DNA of 64,000 nt, taken from positions 435,796,311 to 435,860,310 of the forward strand of contig NC_133538.1 in NCBI RefSeq assembly GCF_048544455.1. The letters are read 5' to 3'. Position 1 is the first letter of the stretch, and each line of letters starts with the position of its first letter. The stretch comes from Silene latifolia (taxonomy: Eukaryota; Streptophyta; Magnoliopsida; Caryophyllales; Caryophyllaceae). The notes under the pieces are model-generated. The model did not search any database and was not told the DNA's origin. It was given only the letters and a program-made list of their open reading frames with translations. Both the position numbers and the translations under genes were made by a program. This document shows, one piece after another, positions 20,625 to 33,345 of this stretch.

Positions 20625-23600
20625 AGATGCATTTATGAAGAGTTACAACTCTTCAGAAATTCCGGTTTCAATTAATTAAAACCCGAGTAATTTTAATTAC
20701 TGCCAACCTCCGTCATAGTTATTCGAACCGAAAACTATACCGTAATCCCGTAAATAATTATGCGAGTGTACACTCCGTACTTCCCGAACTCGCATTATAT
20801 TATTTAGAAATTACCCATCTACGAACCAATCTTAATTACACTAAATGAACCGGTAATAATTACTCTTAAATCACCAACATTCCTCCCCCATTTAAGCGTA
20901 ATTCAAGAATTTAAATAACCTAACAAACATACCAATTATGCCTAATTGAAAATGTCACGAAGATGGAATTTCCACATAGTGAAATTACACATTCCAAATA
21001 TTCGAGTATCGGGGTGTGACTAAGCATTGAACCCTTTCTACCCATTTTGAATACATGAAGATAACTCACACATATTACTTCTAAAAATTACATAAACCGA
21101 CACTTAATTACAAGCCTAGTGTCCCATATCTATTCATGAACATATCAGGAGTCAAACCCATACTCCCTTGAAGTGGCTGTACTTAATGTTCAGATAGGTT
21201 GATTCTTTTCATCGTGTCCTTGCAAACACACTTTTTCAAAAGATCAATTAAGAAGATAGATTTCAACCTTACAACATGCAAGTCTAAGAACACCTCTCGG
21301 GACTTAATTATTGTGTGCTTCAATCTCTTAACAATAGGCCTTCCACATTGAATTCAGCCTCTAACATTGTATTAGAGGGGAATTGGGTATCCTATCGCCA
21401 AGGATTTTATACGAGTTTTAGTCTCATCCCGTGAACCGATTTTATAACCAAGTCCCTAATTGATCCTTTATGCAAAGTGATCAACTAAAAATTGAGATAT
21501 CACAAAACAACCAATATCAATTCCCATTTATGATAGTCCACAAACTGTGTTATAACAAACACCCTGGTGCGCACCGTTATTCACTATCAAATATTATATT
21601 AATGAAATTGGTTAAATAATTTAACGAAGGTCGTAGATTATTTTCTTCAGCTACTTAGCCTTTTAACCGGCTATATGCTAACACTACGCATACCAACTCC
21701 GATGTCAAACTCATAATGCAAATTCGCTTCTTGGAAGTCCATATACTCATGATACTTATCCAAGTAAAATACATTACCACTAGTATAAAATAACCTTCTA
21801 CATTGATAACTCAATTTGCATATATATATATATATACTATCCCTCTAAAATCGAAGGAAAATGACATAGGACAAACCATAATTCTGGTTTACTTTATACA
21901 TTTTCATGTTCGCCTAATCGCTTGCCAAAGATGAGTACTAGCTAAACTAGTATACTTATTCAACTTGTGAAACCGCAATAATTAAGCCCTAAAAGTGTCA
22001 TACTTGACCTTTGAGAGTACTAACCGGAGAATAATAATGATATTCTCACCCTAGATCGTCCTAATATCAGGGATCATATTACCTCCCCCATGCCGTCCTT
22101 CATAGAACAACATGATGACATAACCACCTTTTACAAGTTATAAATCATCTTTGGTCCATCTTTGGTCTACACCAAAGATCGAATTGTCATTAATCCTACA
22201 ACAAATGATTACTCCTTAACCGAACTTGTCAATAGTCGTACATTCAACATTGTTGATCTCTTACATGGCTATACTACCATGACTCCATAATCTCCCCATG
22301 GTTATTACAAACCATCATTCTCGAGATTATATGGTAAAATCAATTACAAGCTTTGAACTTTAAACCTTTTCACATTAAACATAAACATGTATCTCGAAAA
22401 ATTATTTAACATGACATACACCATACAAGGTCAATAAATAACTCTTATCAACATTAAAATTTCAACCCATCACATTAAACTTGCCCCAAATAAAACACAA
22501 GTAAAATTAACAATGCGACAGAAATTGACATAAAATAAGTCCCTTTTCATGGGTGAGTCTCCTCTATTCCTTAAACCAACTTAGGGCGTCTCAAGTCACC
22601 ACAAAACCGAAACTTTACACAACCCAATAACCAATACACTATGCTATTGGGTCATACGAGCATCCGTATAATACCGCTCAATCTTGCATACCTATGTATC
22701 ATATTAAGGAGAGTCTATTCATAATATTTATTACCCTTGCTCCATATTACAGACAATGTATTACACCTTATTAAGATAATAAAGTATACTTGTATTATGC
22801 AAGGATAAACTATTTATTATCAAGGTAATTGACCTGCTCTGATGCAACGCAATAAGGACAAAGGAAATCCTAAAAATTGCATGCCATTCTACTAAAAATC
22901 AAAAGTAACAATAAATATTTCTTTTATTTTGATGGTTGACATACAAAAGCTACGATCCCTAGTACCAAACATGGCAACACAAATGAAAATAATAATCATT
23001 TAAACTACTTTGATAACTCACTGGCATGCATTATGTAAATGAATACCAACAAACTATTCCATCAAAGAGTAGTGTATGATTATACAACCATTATTAATCA
23101 ATAAATTTAATATCATGGTAACATGATGAATAAAATGAATGAAGATATCATCTACGTTTTTATCATAAATAAATCAAATCGGTCAGAAAGGTTTCATGGC
23201 AATAGTGACCGACTTACACAATATAATATGATTACGCCATCCATCATCAAAGTTGATTAGGGCTTCATTTGAAGACATTAAGAGGGATTCATGCTACAAC
23301 AAAACTAGTAAAACTGCATGAAAATCAACCCCAATAGCCACAGTGCAAGTTCGAATGCACAATAAAACCATGTTGCCATAAAATTCAGAATTAAGATTAA
23401 GACAAATTTAATCGATAATCATGCATGCTATTTCACTTGCTTAACAGACATGACCATGCAACAAAAACAAAATTTTGACATGGCAAATTTTGTCTATTTA
23501 GCCGAATGATACAAACACTGATTAACATTTATGGAAAATACCATTGAATAATCAAGAATATTTGTACGCTTTATCCCATTGTGAAACCAATTAAAATGCC

Positions 23601-24353
23601 CATTATCAACATCATCATCATCATAGTCCGTACATTACAAATTAGACATATCTCAACATGATAAATAACCTTTGTATTAGCATGTATTGCAATAATGACA
23701 AACATATCAACATGGATCACACAACCACATTAACTATAATAAATACAAGCAATTCAATTAAACATGATTATCGGAACAAATAGTCAAAAACAAAAGGAAT
23801 TATTATATCACTGCATTACAGTCCTTATAACTTTCACCAAATTGATCAATATGAAGAACCCAAAAAATTTAAAGAAATTATTCAAAGATTCATTCATGCC
23901 CCTTCATCAAAGAGCAACAACACTATATACAATTATGTAATACCTTTAAATATTCATTGTCGACAATACTGCAGTAAAGTACTCATCCATTCATAAATAT
24001 CTAATCACAAATGAGTAAAATAAACACTAAACACAAAAAGGGTTATTTAGTGAACAACTCTCCTCTGGTAACCGCATAACACCAAACCTAGAACTCTAGA
24101 AGACTTGTGTTTGTGAATATGTAAGAAACTAAGAACGCCATCCATACAACATGGCACATATGAAGACCAGATATATTATATTCATAGTTAAACATCACAT
24201 ATATCAAAGCAAAGTCAAAGTTTACTTATCTCTTGTGATATGACTCATGTCAAATACGGAGTAATATTTATATAGATAGGACCCTGATGAGAGATTATAC
24301 CGCATATGAATTCACTTTATTGAGAATGTGCATCATATATCAATCTGATACCA
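20625..24353 (-). mobile_element. Degenerate minus-strand copia-like relic
   Basis: On the minus strand, AAATGGGGGAGGAA (20894-20881) looks like a copia polypurine tract followed directly by TGTTGGTGATTTAAGAG, an LTR-like start. At the far end TGGTATCAGA (24353-24344) is a perfect tRNA-Met primer-site core. The 3.4 kb between is AT-rich with no ORF. I could not find a matching second LTR, so boundaries and identity are tentative. Confidence 0.3.
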
Positions 24354-24490
24354 ACCACTTTACTCCCAAAATTATCACAAAACCAAATCACAAACCTCAC
24401 GTACCACGTGATTCCATTGTCATCGCGGTCCAAACATTATAAAATTTTGCATCTTCTTCTGCCAAATTCAACACCCTCAAATCAATCCAA

Positions 24491-25740
24491 CTAGTTTTCT
24501 TGCCCGTGCGTTGCACGGATATTAAAATAATGTGTGATAAATTTCACAATAAAATAGAATATAGACATATAGTACATCGTTCATGTCTAAGACTTTATGT
24601 ATGCCGCATGACCAACAAATAATTCCCATTAACATAATATTGACATAAGAATAAAATAGTGTTTAATTAATAAAATACTTTTTTTAGGAAAATAAAACCA
24701 ATATGAAGTTTATATATATGATACTTCGATTGATAGTTTTTAGAATTTGTTCATTAATACCTGTTTGTTTATCAATTGGTCAAGGAAAACAATAATATCG
24801 ATCTACTCTGCATAATCAACTCAATCGTGCAACAAATCTCCTTCTTTCGAATGACAACCATAATTTAATCATTGCTTGATGAAATTGTAATCATGTAAAA
24901 ATATTTAGAGGTATTTAGAATGCCCCCCCTATAGCAATAGTCTTGGCCCCAATCTTCTCATTTGAAACAAAATCTTTCACGCAGACCCCTATTTTTCTTC
25001 CATATTCGCACACATGATCTAAAACAATCGTATCCCTTGAAAGATCGATCCTTGTCTCCAAAACTTATCTCAAATTTATCCAACCAAGTGAAAAACTAAA
25101 CTCCTACTTCTAGAAAAATCCACCATCCAATGGAAACTGACCCTTGCTCTCGACAATGTTGTTTTTTTAGGAAAATAAAATCAATATGAATTTTATATAT
25201 ATGATACTTCAGACTGAGAGTTTTTAGATTTTGTTCATTAATACCTGTTTGTTTTTCAGTTGGTCAAGGAAAACAATAATATCTACTTTGTATGATCAAC
25301 TCAATGATGTAACAAATCTCCTTTTTTTGAATAACAACCTTAGTTTATTCATTGTTGGGTCAGATGGTAGTTACCTAAAAACGTTTACATGTAGTTAAAT
25401 GTTATATCTTCCGGTCAAACTATCGACGTACCTTTGAATGTGAACAAAATGCCAACGCAGTACTACATGGCTGAGGTTGCTTATGACACCCCCTATAACA
25501 ATAGTCTTGCCCCCCATCTTCTCATTTGAAACAAAATCTTTCACGCAGACCCCTATTTTTCTTCCTTATTCACACACATGCTAAAACAATCTCATTCCTT
25601 GAAAGATCGATCATTGTCTTCGAATCTTTTCTAAAATTTATCCAATCAAGTGAAAAACTAAACCCCTACTTCTAAAAAAATCCACAATCCAATGGAACTA
25701 ACCCTTGCTCTCGACAATGTTGTTAGAATTAAGATTTTAC
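24491..25740 (-). mobile_element. Helitron 3' terminus and adjoining body (5' end not found)
   Basis: On the minus strand the sequence ends with the hairpin CCGTGC-AAC-GCACGG (24518-24504), a short A-rich spacer and CTAG (24494-24491), followed by a T. This is the standard Helitron 3' end, inserted between A and T. No Rep/helicase coding is visible, so it is non-autonomous. The 5' TC end was not located; the end coordinate given is only the end of the internal duplication. Confidence 0.6.
24684..25725 (+). repeat. Tandem duplication inside the Helitron-like segment
   Basis: The block starting TTTTAGGAAAATAAAACCAA (24684) recurs at about 25163 as TTTTAGGAAAATAAAATCAA. The second block, including CAATAGTCTTG and TCATTTGAAACAAAATCTTT (from about 24930), recurs from about 25498. 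Both halves repeat in the same order. The second unit is about 85 bp longer because of extra sequence at 25385-25485. Confidence 0.8.
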
Positions 25741-26280
25741 GTTAATTTGAATTGATGGGGTCAAGATTAAGTTTATCAGTATGATCTTTTGAGATTCCTT
25801 GTTATTATTCATGTTACCTATATGTTTTAATGCAAGCGAGATTTTGCTGATAGATAACCTTATTTATTATCACTATCCTCGTTAAACTCATCACCTTCCA
25901 CAAATGCACCCTCCTCCACCCCACTAATTTACCCGACAAAAAAAAAAAACACCAGCCATTGTGATTAGTTTTTACTACTTGAAATAACCTCCAATCCACT
26001 ACCACTATCACTACCTTCCGGCCATGTTTTACATCTAAGAAGTCATAAATCACATTCACCTCCATAAAACACCAATCTTTACTGCAGATGGTATGGATCT
26101 TCATTTCCCTTATCGAAGACAATTTATTTCTCCTTCAACAAAGAAAAGTTTAAGAAGCAATCTTCCCTCTTATCTCGCTCCCTTTCCCTTCCTAGTCTTT
26201 TTCTCGTCCCCTCCCCTACCTCCATTCCAGATACTCAAACAAAGTGTTTGGGTACTATATTTGTAAACTGAATAAGTTTG

Positions 26281-26285
<5 letters not shown>

Positions 26286-26343
<58 letters not shown>

Positions 26344-26356
26344 TATATATATATAC
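26286..26356. repeat. (TA)n microsatellite
   Basis: About 35 TA units with two ACACA interruptions. Any ORF reading Tyr-Ile repeats across it is spurious. Confidence 0.95.
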
Positions 26357-28169
26357 ACAAACTTTGCTATTTATTTCATTTTGCATAAATAAATCTTACT
26401 ACCTCCATCTCATTTTTATTGTCTTTTTTTCTTCAAATTTTATTATCACGAAATTATTATCCCCTTTCTAGATCTAGTAAAGGAAAACTTTAGTCAACCA
26501 ATTCGTCGCAATCAACCTCATTCCCACTCGAAACAACCTTTAGCCCACTACTTAATCCCTTCGGTTCACACATAAAACGGTTTAAAATGCAAAGTTTTCA
26601 TCTCTCTCTTGAAAAGTCCATCTAACTAACAGAAAACTAACCGCTGCTTTCTGAACTTCATCATTTTTTCATCCCGTAAAGATTAAGTTGACAAAAAAAT
26701 GCAGAAACTTAGGGTTTGTTTGATAACGACAGATTGAACATTTTTTTTAGCATTTTGAGAGTTTTCACACTATTTTAATAACAAATGTGCTATTTTGAGT
26801 GTTGATCATCAACATATTGAAATAGTAGATTGTGGTGTAATTTCCTGTTTTACATTATGACCTTTAATTAGTATATTATAAGAAAATAAATTTATTTTTT
26901 TTTATCTCTGAGGAAATTAAAGATCAAACTTTATCTTTATCATATTTATAATTAATATTTTTCACTTAAAATATATAAATTTAAGGAAGTTCAAATAAGT
27001 TAGCTAAAAGTTATAAATCACACATTGTACGAAGCAGTATATTCATTTTTTTATTAATATGAAATAAATGTCATAAACTTCATGGGAATATTAATGCGGT
27101 AGAGAACTATAGAAGAGTTAGCAAGTACGTGACCCCCTTTTAGGTTTAATTTTTTTCATTTATTTTTATATTTTTGCCTAAAGATGGTTAAAGTATCGTA
27201 TTATGCATGACGGATATGTCTCACCCTTCCCCAATTCGTATCTCTCCCTAAATTACAGTGATGATGTGATCAATTTACACACGCACAAAAAAAAATAGCA
27301 TCAACAATAATTAGTTTGCTCCATATAATTGAATAATAACATTTTTTATGCATGTAAATTTCTAAGAAGAAAAGCTTGAGAGAGACGGTCTTCACTATGT
27401 TAGGGAAAGACTACTCTTACCCTTTTATGTGGTTTTCATGACTTTTTTTTAATGTTGATCATTGCTTGAATTGAATCTTAACCTTATACATATTTTTATA
27501 ATAAGTGTATCTAATTTACCTTCAACCTTCATGCAAATCTATTTTATTACTCGTGGTACCATTTTTACTTTAAATTGTAAAACAATCACACAATAAAGTT
27601 TTTCAAAACATTTACTCATTTGTCATAATATGATATTTCGATTCGCAAATTAGCAGCAACTTTCTTTATCTTTTAATACTCCTTGAAAAACAGATATCAA
27701 ACTTTGTAATTATCAATAATTTGTGAATATCTTATTTAAATTTTGATTAATATACTTTTATATAATGACAAATGAATTTAAATAATATAATAATAAATTA
27801 TCAATAAAAGTTGAAGTGTATTGTAAGGGAAATAACTTTAAAATTAGTAGGAGAAATACATATGACATTTGAAAAATAAATTTCGTATTATGTATAATTA
27901 AATATGATATTAGCCATAACAAAAGACGTAGGGGCATATTTCAGCATTCATTTACTCTTTACATGAGTAAATTCCATGTAATACGTATTATGCATGTACA
28001 TTTGTCACAACCTGGATTCGGCCTAGGGCCTTTTAGCCTCATAAGTCATAATACCTCATTTTTTTAATCGGAAGTTGTTATAAAATTGGATATTATAAAT
28101 ATATCAAAGGTTTTTTCCCCTTATAATTTAATAAAAAATGAACAAATATTAATGAATAATTTTTTAATA
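26357..28169. other. AT-rich intronic sequence without recognisable features
   Basis: No ORF, no clear repeat ends. A phrase beginning TGTCACAACCTGGATTCGGC (28013) could be a decayed LTR start but nothing supports it. Confidence 0.5.
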
Positions 28170-28610
28170 TTAGTAAATTGTAGATGATTAATTTATTTCA
28201 TATTTCTAATAATAAAATTGTAAAATAATTAACTAATTCTCATTTCTAATAGGAAAATCATATTCCTAATTATAATAGAAAAAAATTAAATAATTATTAT
28301 CTCCTAATCCTAAAAAGTATAATCAGGAAAAAAAAGCCTTAATAATTTATTAATTTATTTTCTATTTCTAATAGGAAAATTGTAAAATAATTAATTAATT
28401 CTTATTTTCTAATAGGAAAATTATATTCCTAATTATAATAGAAAAATTGTAAATAATTAATTCCTATTTCTAATAGGAAAATTATAAAATAATTAATTAA
28501 TTCTCATTTCTAATAGGAAAATTATATTCCTAATTATAATAGAAAAATTGTAAATAATTAATTATATCCTAATTCTAATATTAATAGTATAATTAGGAAA
28601 AAAAAGCCTC
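28170..28610. repeat. AT-rich complex tandem repeat
   Basis: The unit TTTCTAATAGGAAAATTATA, followed by TTCCTAATTATAATAGAAAAA, recurs at least three times (about 28235, 28400 and 28505), alternating with AATTAATTAATTC-type spacers. CTAATAGGAAAAT occurs about six times. Confidence 0.7.
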
Positions 28611-28697
28611 CTTTAGTTATATATATTGATTTGTTCACTTTCATTATCATTTCCTTTCCATTCGTCATCTTGACAGATTTCGAAATTATTCTATTAG

Positions 28698-28904
28698 ATT
28701 GTTAGATAATTGAGTATGCACGAATAAGGAATTGACAATAATAACACCGCACCGAATCGACTCCGCTTTCCTAATAGAATAATTCGACCCTTAACAATGC
28801 CTGAGTGCAATCGAACTTTCTACTGAGATAAGACGGTGCCCTCTGATTTTTGGCACAAAAAAACAGAGATGTAATATAGAAGTATTTTGTTGTAGGATGT
28901 TATG
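28698..28904 (+). repeat. Intronic direct repeat, copy B
   Basis: Second copy of 20327-20523, with a few extra bases (GGCACAAAAAAAC). It is interrupted at GGATGTTATG by the 5' LTR of copia-2, whereas copy A continues TTGTTTGTTC. Confidence 0.75.
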
Positions 28905-29164
28905 TGTTAAGAATAATATCACCATATCTTCAAGTCAATCAACCCAATATTCTGATGGCACAAATCAAGGAGAACAATTCTCATCATGCAAATAACTTAG
29001 TCAATATTAGTTATTAGTTACCTAAATAATCTCCATATATCAAGGAATAAATCAATCATATTATTTGTATTATGCTTATCGTATTTCAACCTGCTGCATA
29101 TATATACCATCTAATGTAACAGTGTATAATTATCAATATACCAAACCTATTTCTATATCTTACA
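28905..29164 (+). repeat. 5' LTR of copia-2
   Basis: 260 bp, starts TGTTAAGAATAATATC and ends CTATATCTTACA. It is followed at once by the primer site TGGTATCAAGATCC (29165-29178). Short LTR length fits the Ale/Retrofit group. The 3' partner is absent. Confidence 0.8.
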
Positions 29165-29226
29165 TGGTATCAAGATCCTTGATCCTAACCCTCTTTTTCA
29201 TCCTAGTTGTATTTCACGCCTCACCC

Positions 29227-30130
29227 ATGGCTGTCTCTAGCAACACCCTCATTCCGAACGCCGCCGAACCCACCAAACCCCTTCTCTCCGTATCCTTTCC
29301 TAACTGCATCAAGCTCACACCCTCCACATACCGTTCCTGGCAATTCTAAATCACCCGACTACTCCAAGGCTACGGCCTCTACTCCTTCCTCGATGGCACA
29401 AACCCACCACTATCGCCTACTATCACCTCTCCAGCCACCGACAAATACCCTAAACCCGAACCCACATCCAACCCTACCTACATCACAGGGTTCAAACACG
29501 ACAATCTTATTCTCGGTGCCCTAGCTGGAACCCTTCATGACTCCATATCCACCATTATCCTCGATGCCAACACGTCTCGTGATGCTTGGCAAACCCTAGC
29601 CCACACTTACGCTAATCCATCTCGGGGTCATATTCTTCAATTGAAGGATCGACTCCGAAACATTGCTCTTGGTGATTCTTCAATCACCGACTACATGCTA
29701 TCTATCAAAACCATCACCAATCAACTTGCTCACCTTGGTAAACCCATGGATGATGAATATATAACTTCTCAAATCATCCAAGGCTTACCCGAAACCCTTT
29801 ACAAGTCCGTCATCGACACTGTTCGCGCACGCGACACACCCATCTCCTTTGATGATTTACATGAAAAATTAATTCAACACGAACTTATCGTCAAGCGAGA
29901 ACCCACAAACACGTCCTTCCCACCATTCGCTCATGCAGCCACACATCGTCCCTATCACCATAACTCCAACTGGTACAATAATAACAACAACTACAACCAA
30001 AACTACTCTAACAACCAGTCATCCAACACCTATCACACCCGCCAACAAACCAACACCAACACCAACACCAACACCAACCCTTTTCGTGGCAAATGCCAAT
30101 TCTGCCGAGTCACAGCTCACGTTATACGTG
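29227..30130 (+). pseudogene. gag: Copia-2 gag
   Basis: ATG 29227 begins MAVSSNTLIPNAAEPTKP. A TAA at 29347 interrupts after YRSWQF, and a frame change near 29520 precedes the clean stretch from 29530 onward (AWQTLAHTYANPSRGHILQL, SITDYMLSIKTITNQLAHLG). An Asn-rich run precedes the zinc knuckle KCQFCRVTAHVIRDC at about 30090-30135. The domain order matches copia-1 gag, supporting the same family. Confidence 0.8.
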
Positions 30131-31294
30131 ACTGTCCCGACTTCAAGAGGGAATACCTAAATGTTATTTTCCCTCCATCACCTCCTAGACAAAACAACCC
30201 TCATGCCCACACAGCCACTGTGCCCTCCACCTCCACCAATTCCTACCTTATTGACAGTGGAGCCTCCCACCACATAACCAAGGACCTCGAAACCCTCTCA
30301 CTCCATGCACCTTACGATGGTCCTGACGATCTTATTATTGGCGATGGGTCTGCCCTACCCATCGCTCATCATGGTTCATTCACTTTCTCTCTTTCTTCTC
30401 GGTCTATTTCATTTAAAAATGTCCTTGTTGTTCCTTCTATTTCGCTTAATCTTTTATCCGTATCTCAATTTTGAAACGATAATAATGTTATCGCTATTTT
30501 CTCACCATCATCTTTTTGTTTTAAGGACCGTAACTCGGATTAAATAATCCTTCAAGGACTATTTCTCGATGGCGCTTATCAATGGCATACACCCTCATAA
30601 TCTCCTCATGCTTTTCCGTCGCTCACTTCATCGCCTGGGAGCTTGTGGCACGCTCGTCTAGGCCACCCTTCCCATTCAACTTTAAAACATTTAAATTCTA
30701 TTTGCAATTTTCGTATTTCTAAGTTTGATTATTGTAATTCCTGTTTTATTAATAAAAGTCACAAGCTTCCGTTCACAACATCGACTCAAACGAGTCATAC
30801 AAATACTACGTCTTATTTGTTGATCAATATACACATTATTTTTGGCTTTATCCAATCAAAAACAAGTCTGACACTCTCTCCATTTTCCAACGATTTAAAG
30901 CGATTGTTGAAAAGTATTTTCAAGAACCCATCCGTCAATTCTATTCGGACAATGGTGGTGAATACGTCAAGTTAAACCCCAAATTACTTGATGACGGTAT
31001 AACTCATATCACCTCTCCACCTCACACCCCCGAACACAATGGATTTGCCGAAAGACGCCATCGTCACGTCGTAGAAACGGGCCTTGCACTCCTTACCCAT
31101 GCCCAAATGCCTAATACTTTCTGGCCATATGCATTTGCCACCGCCACATATATTTAATAAACAGACTACCCACACAAACCCTTCAAAACAAAACGCCCTA
31201 TGCACTTCTATTCGGCCATGGCCCAAACTATCACAAACTTCGAACCTTTGGATGTCTATGCTACCCCTGGCTCCGTCTGTACACTCGTCACAAA
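30131..31294 (+). pseudogene. pol: Copia-2 protease and integrase, 5' part
   Basis: The protease motif YLIDSGASHHITKDL lies at about 30240-30290. A TGA after LLSVSQF (30472) is followed by the GAG-pre-integrase LWHARLGHPSHSTLKHL and CNSCFINKSHKLPF. The integrase core then runs FVDQYTHYFWLYP, FYSDNGGEYV and PEHNGFAERRHRHV, keeping D, D and E. The frame is interrupted by stops and then by CACTA-1 at 31295. Confidence 0.8.
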
Positions 31295-32105
31295 CACTAC
31301 AACAAATCATCACTTGCGCCACGAATTATGCCACGGGAATTCATAATTCGTGGCTAAAATTTGCTTAGCCACGGGAAAAACTTATTCATTATTGTGGAAA
31401 AAAATTTATGCCACGGGATAACTTTTCCCGTGGCAAAAAGTCACTTCCGCCACGAATTAGGCTATACCCGTGGCAAATAATCATTTTAGCCACAGGCTAT
31501 GTCACTCCCGTGGCAAAATTTTATTTAGTCACGAATTGTTCCATGGCAAATAATTTTTTAGCCACGAACAAACAAACACCCGTGGCGAGTATCTTTTCCA
31601 ACTTAAATCTGAATGAAATTTAATCAAATATAATATTATGAAAATATATTTGAATATAAAATTTTAGAAACACTTTGATTAATTTAATTAAAATTTTTTA
31701 TTGTTTTATTTACTTTAATAAGAAATTTTAAAATTTTATAAACTTATATGCAAGCTAAGAAAAGTTTATCGTCTCATTTTTTTGATTTTTTTACAAATCA
31801 CATTTATGTTTTGTAGGTTTTTCAAAATATTGATAATTTAAAAATTTTGTTTTAATATATAACTCTGTTTATTAAAGTCGTGAATTTCTTTTACTTATTT
31901 AAATTAAACTTTATAATCTTGAATAACAATCTTAAATGATCGTATCACATTTAAAGATATAGCATATCAAATTGAATAAAAAAGTTATTTACCATCTATC
32001 TTTGAGAAATCTAAAATTAATATATTGTTAAACTATTTCATTCAAAATTTGATTTCCAACTTTATTTGTATGATATTTATAGAAAAATTTGAATTTGATA
32101 TATAA

Positions 32106-32560
32106 TTTACGGAAATTTCCCATGGTACCCTCGAACTTTGCTCGGATTACACATGGTACCCCTTATTTTAAGTTTCTACATATGTTGCCCTTATGTTTAT
32201 CTTTTTCATTCCCAGAATACTCTTTGGGGAAATTTCGTCATAACTTCGTTACTCCTATAAGTAATTTGATGAGTAACTGAGTATGTTATGTTGTTATTGT
32301 TATATTATTTAGGTACTAAATGTTAGTTTATTAGATAAAATAATGATTTATGTATTATTTGATGATGAATTGATAGTGTATTAGATAACAAAACATGGCG
32401 TCACAAGGCATATGAGTAGCGGCGTTATGACGGAAGTTTGTCAAAGGGTATTCTGGGACTGAAAAACGTAAATACAAGGGTACCATATATAAAAACTTTA
32501 AAAAAGGGTACCATATGTAATCTATCAAAATTCGAGGGTACCATGAAAAACTTACGTAAA
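32106..32560. mobile_element. MITE-2: long-TIR foldback nested in CACTA-1
   Basis: 32106-32225 and 32440-32560 are inverted copies. Each arm carries CATGGTACCCTCGAA, then ATGGTACCCCTT, then TGTTGCCCTTRT, then TTCCCAGAATACYCTTT at about 35-bp steps. The loop is about 215 bp with no ORF. The target duplication is unclear. Confidence 0.75.
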
Positions 32561-33257
32561 ATTTAAGTTGTTAAGAAAAAAATTTGGAAATTTTTTTTCA
32601 CTAAAAATGAGCGCATCACACGAAAAAACATATAAATTATAATAATATAAAGTCACATGTGCAAATAATGTGAAAATTTGAGAAAATAAACGATAAATCA
32701 TAACACAGAGAAATCAGTTTAGGAAAATAAGCGATTCTTTTGTACAATAGTCTTTTTCGTGTTTTTTTGGGTAAAAAAGTGACTACTTTTTGGTTAATAG
32801 TGATCACTTTGGGGAAAAACGACTTTTAGTTATAAAAAGCGGTCATTATTTTACCAAAAAATGGTCTCATTTTTCATATCGCAGTACGATCGACGTTATA
32901 GAATATAATTTGCCTAGAAAAATATACGAAAAATTGAGTACATGAGAAATGAAAATAAGTATGTCGATCAACAAAATAAATAAAATAATGTTAGGAAAAC
33001 ACAATTAATTTTACTTTTTGGAGAAAATGTTTTACTGACTTCGGCAAAAAAAAATGATGTCAAAATCATTAATCAAGAGGTTAATGTCGAAAATTTAGTT
33101 GTTTCGGCCAAATAATTTTTTTCCCGCAAAAAATTGTAAAACACGTAAAATTTATGTAATTAAATAGTACTAAAGGTAAGATTTGAAATAAAAAAAATAA
33201 ACTTAAAAGAATTCAAAGTGCTAATTATATCAACAAGGTAACATTCAATTTCGGTGG

Positions 33258-33345
33258 CACATCAAAAGAACTCTACGGTTAAGCGTGCTCAGGTGAGAGT
33301 AGTGTTGGGATGGGTGACCTCCCCGGGAAGCCTCTCGATGCTCAC
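33258..33345 (+). ncRNA. 5S rRNA-derived segment inside CACTA-1
   Basis: ATCAAAAGAACTCTACGGTT, then AAGCGTGCTCAGGTGAGAGT, then GATGGGTGACCTCCCCGGGA follow plant 5S rRNA from about position 37 to the 3' part. The A-box-like TTAAGCGTGC and the C-box GATGGGTGACC of the pol III internal promoter are intact. The first third of the 5S gene is missing and several substitutions are present, so this is a relic or co-opted fragment, not a functional rRNA gene. Confidence 0.75.

Noticed and set aside
24285..24310. CTGATGAG as a hammerhead ribozyme core
   Set aside because: No GAAA-containing partner strand or stems at a suitable distance.
20625..24353. Assigning this AT-rich stretch confidently as a full copia element
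   Set aside because: Purine-tract and primer-site signals are present, but no second LTR and no pol motifs could be found, so it is listed only as a low-confidence relic.
20327..28904. Direct repeats as an LTR pair of one element
   Set aside because: No primer site follows copy A, no purine tract precedes copy B, and the copies lack TG...CA ends on both sides.
33258..33345. Cassandra-type TRIM because of the 5S sequence
   Set aside because: There are no short LTRs, primer site or purine tract around it, and the surrounding ends are CACTA.
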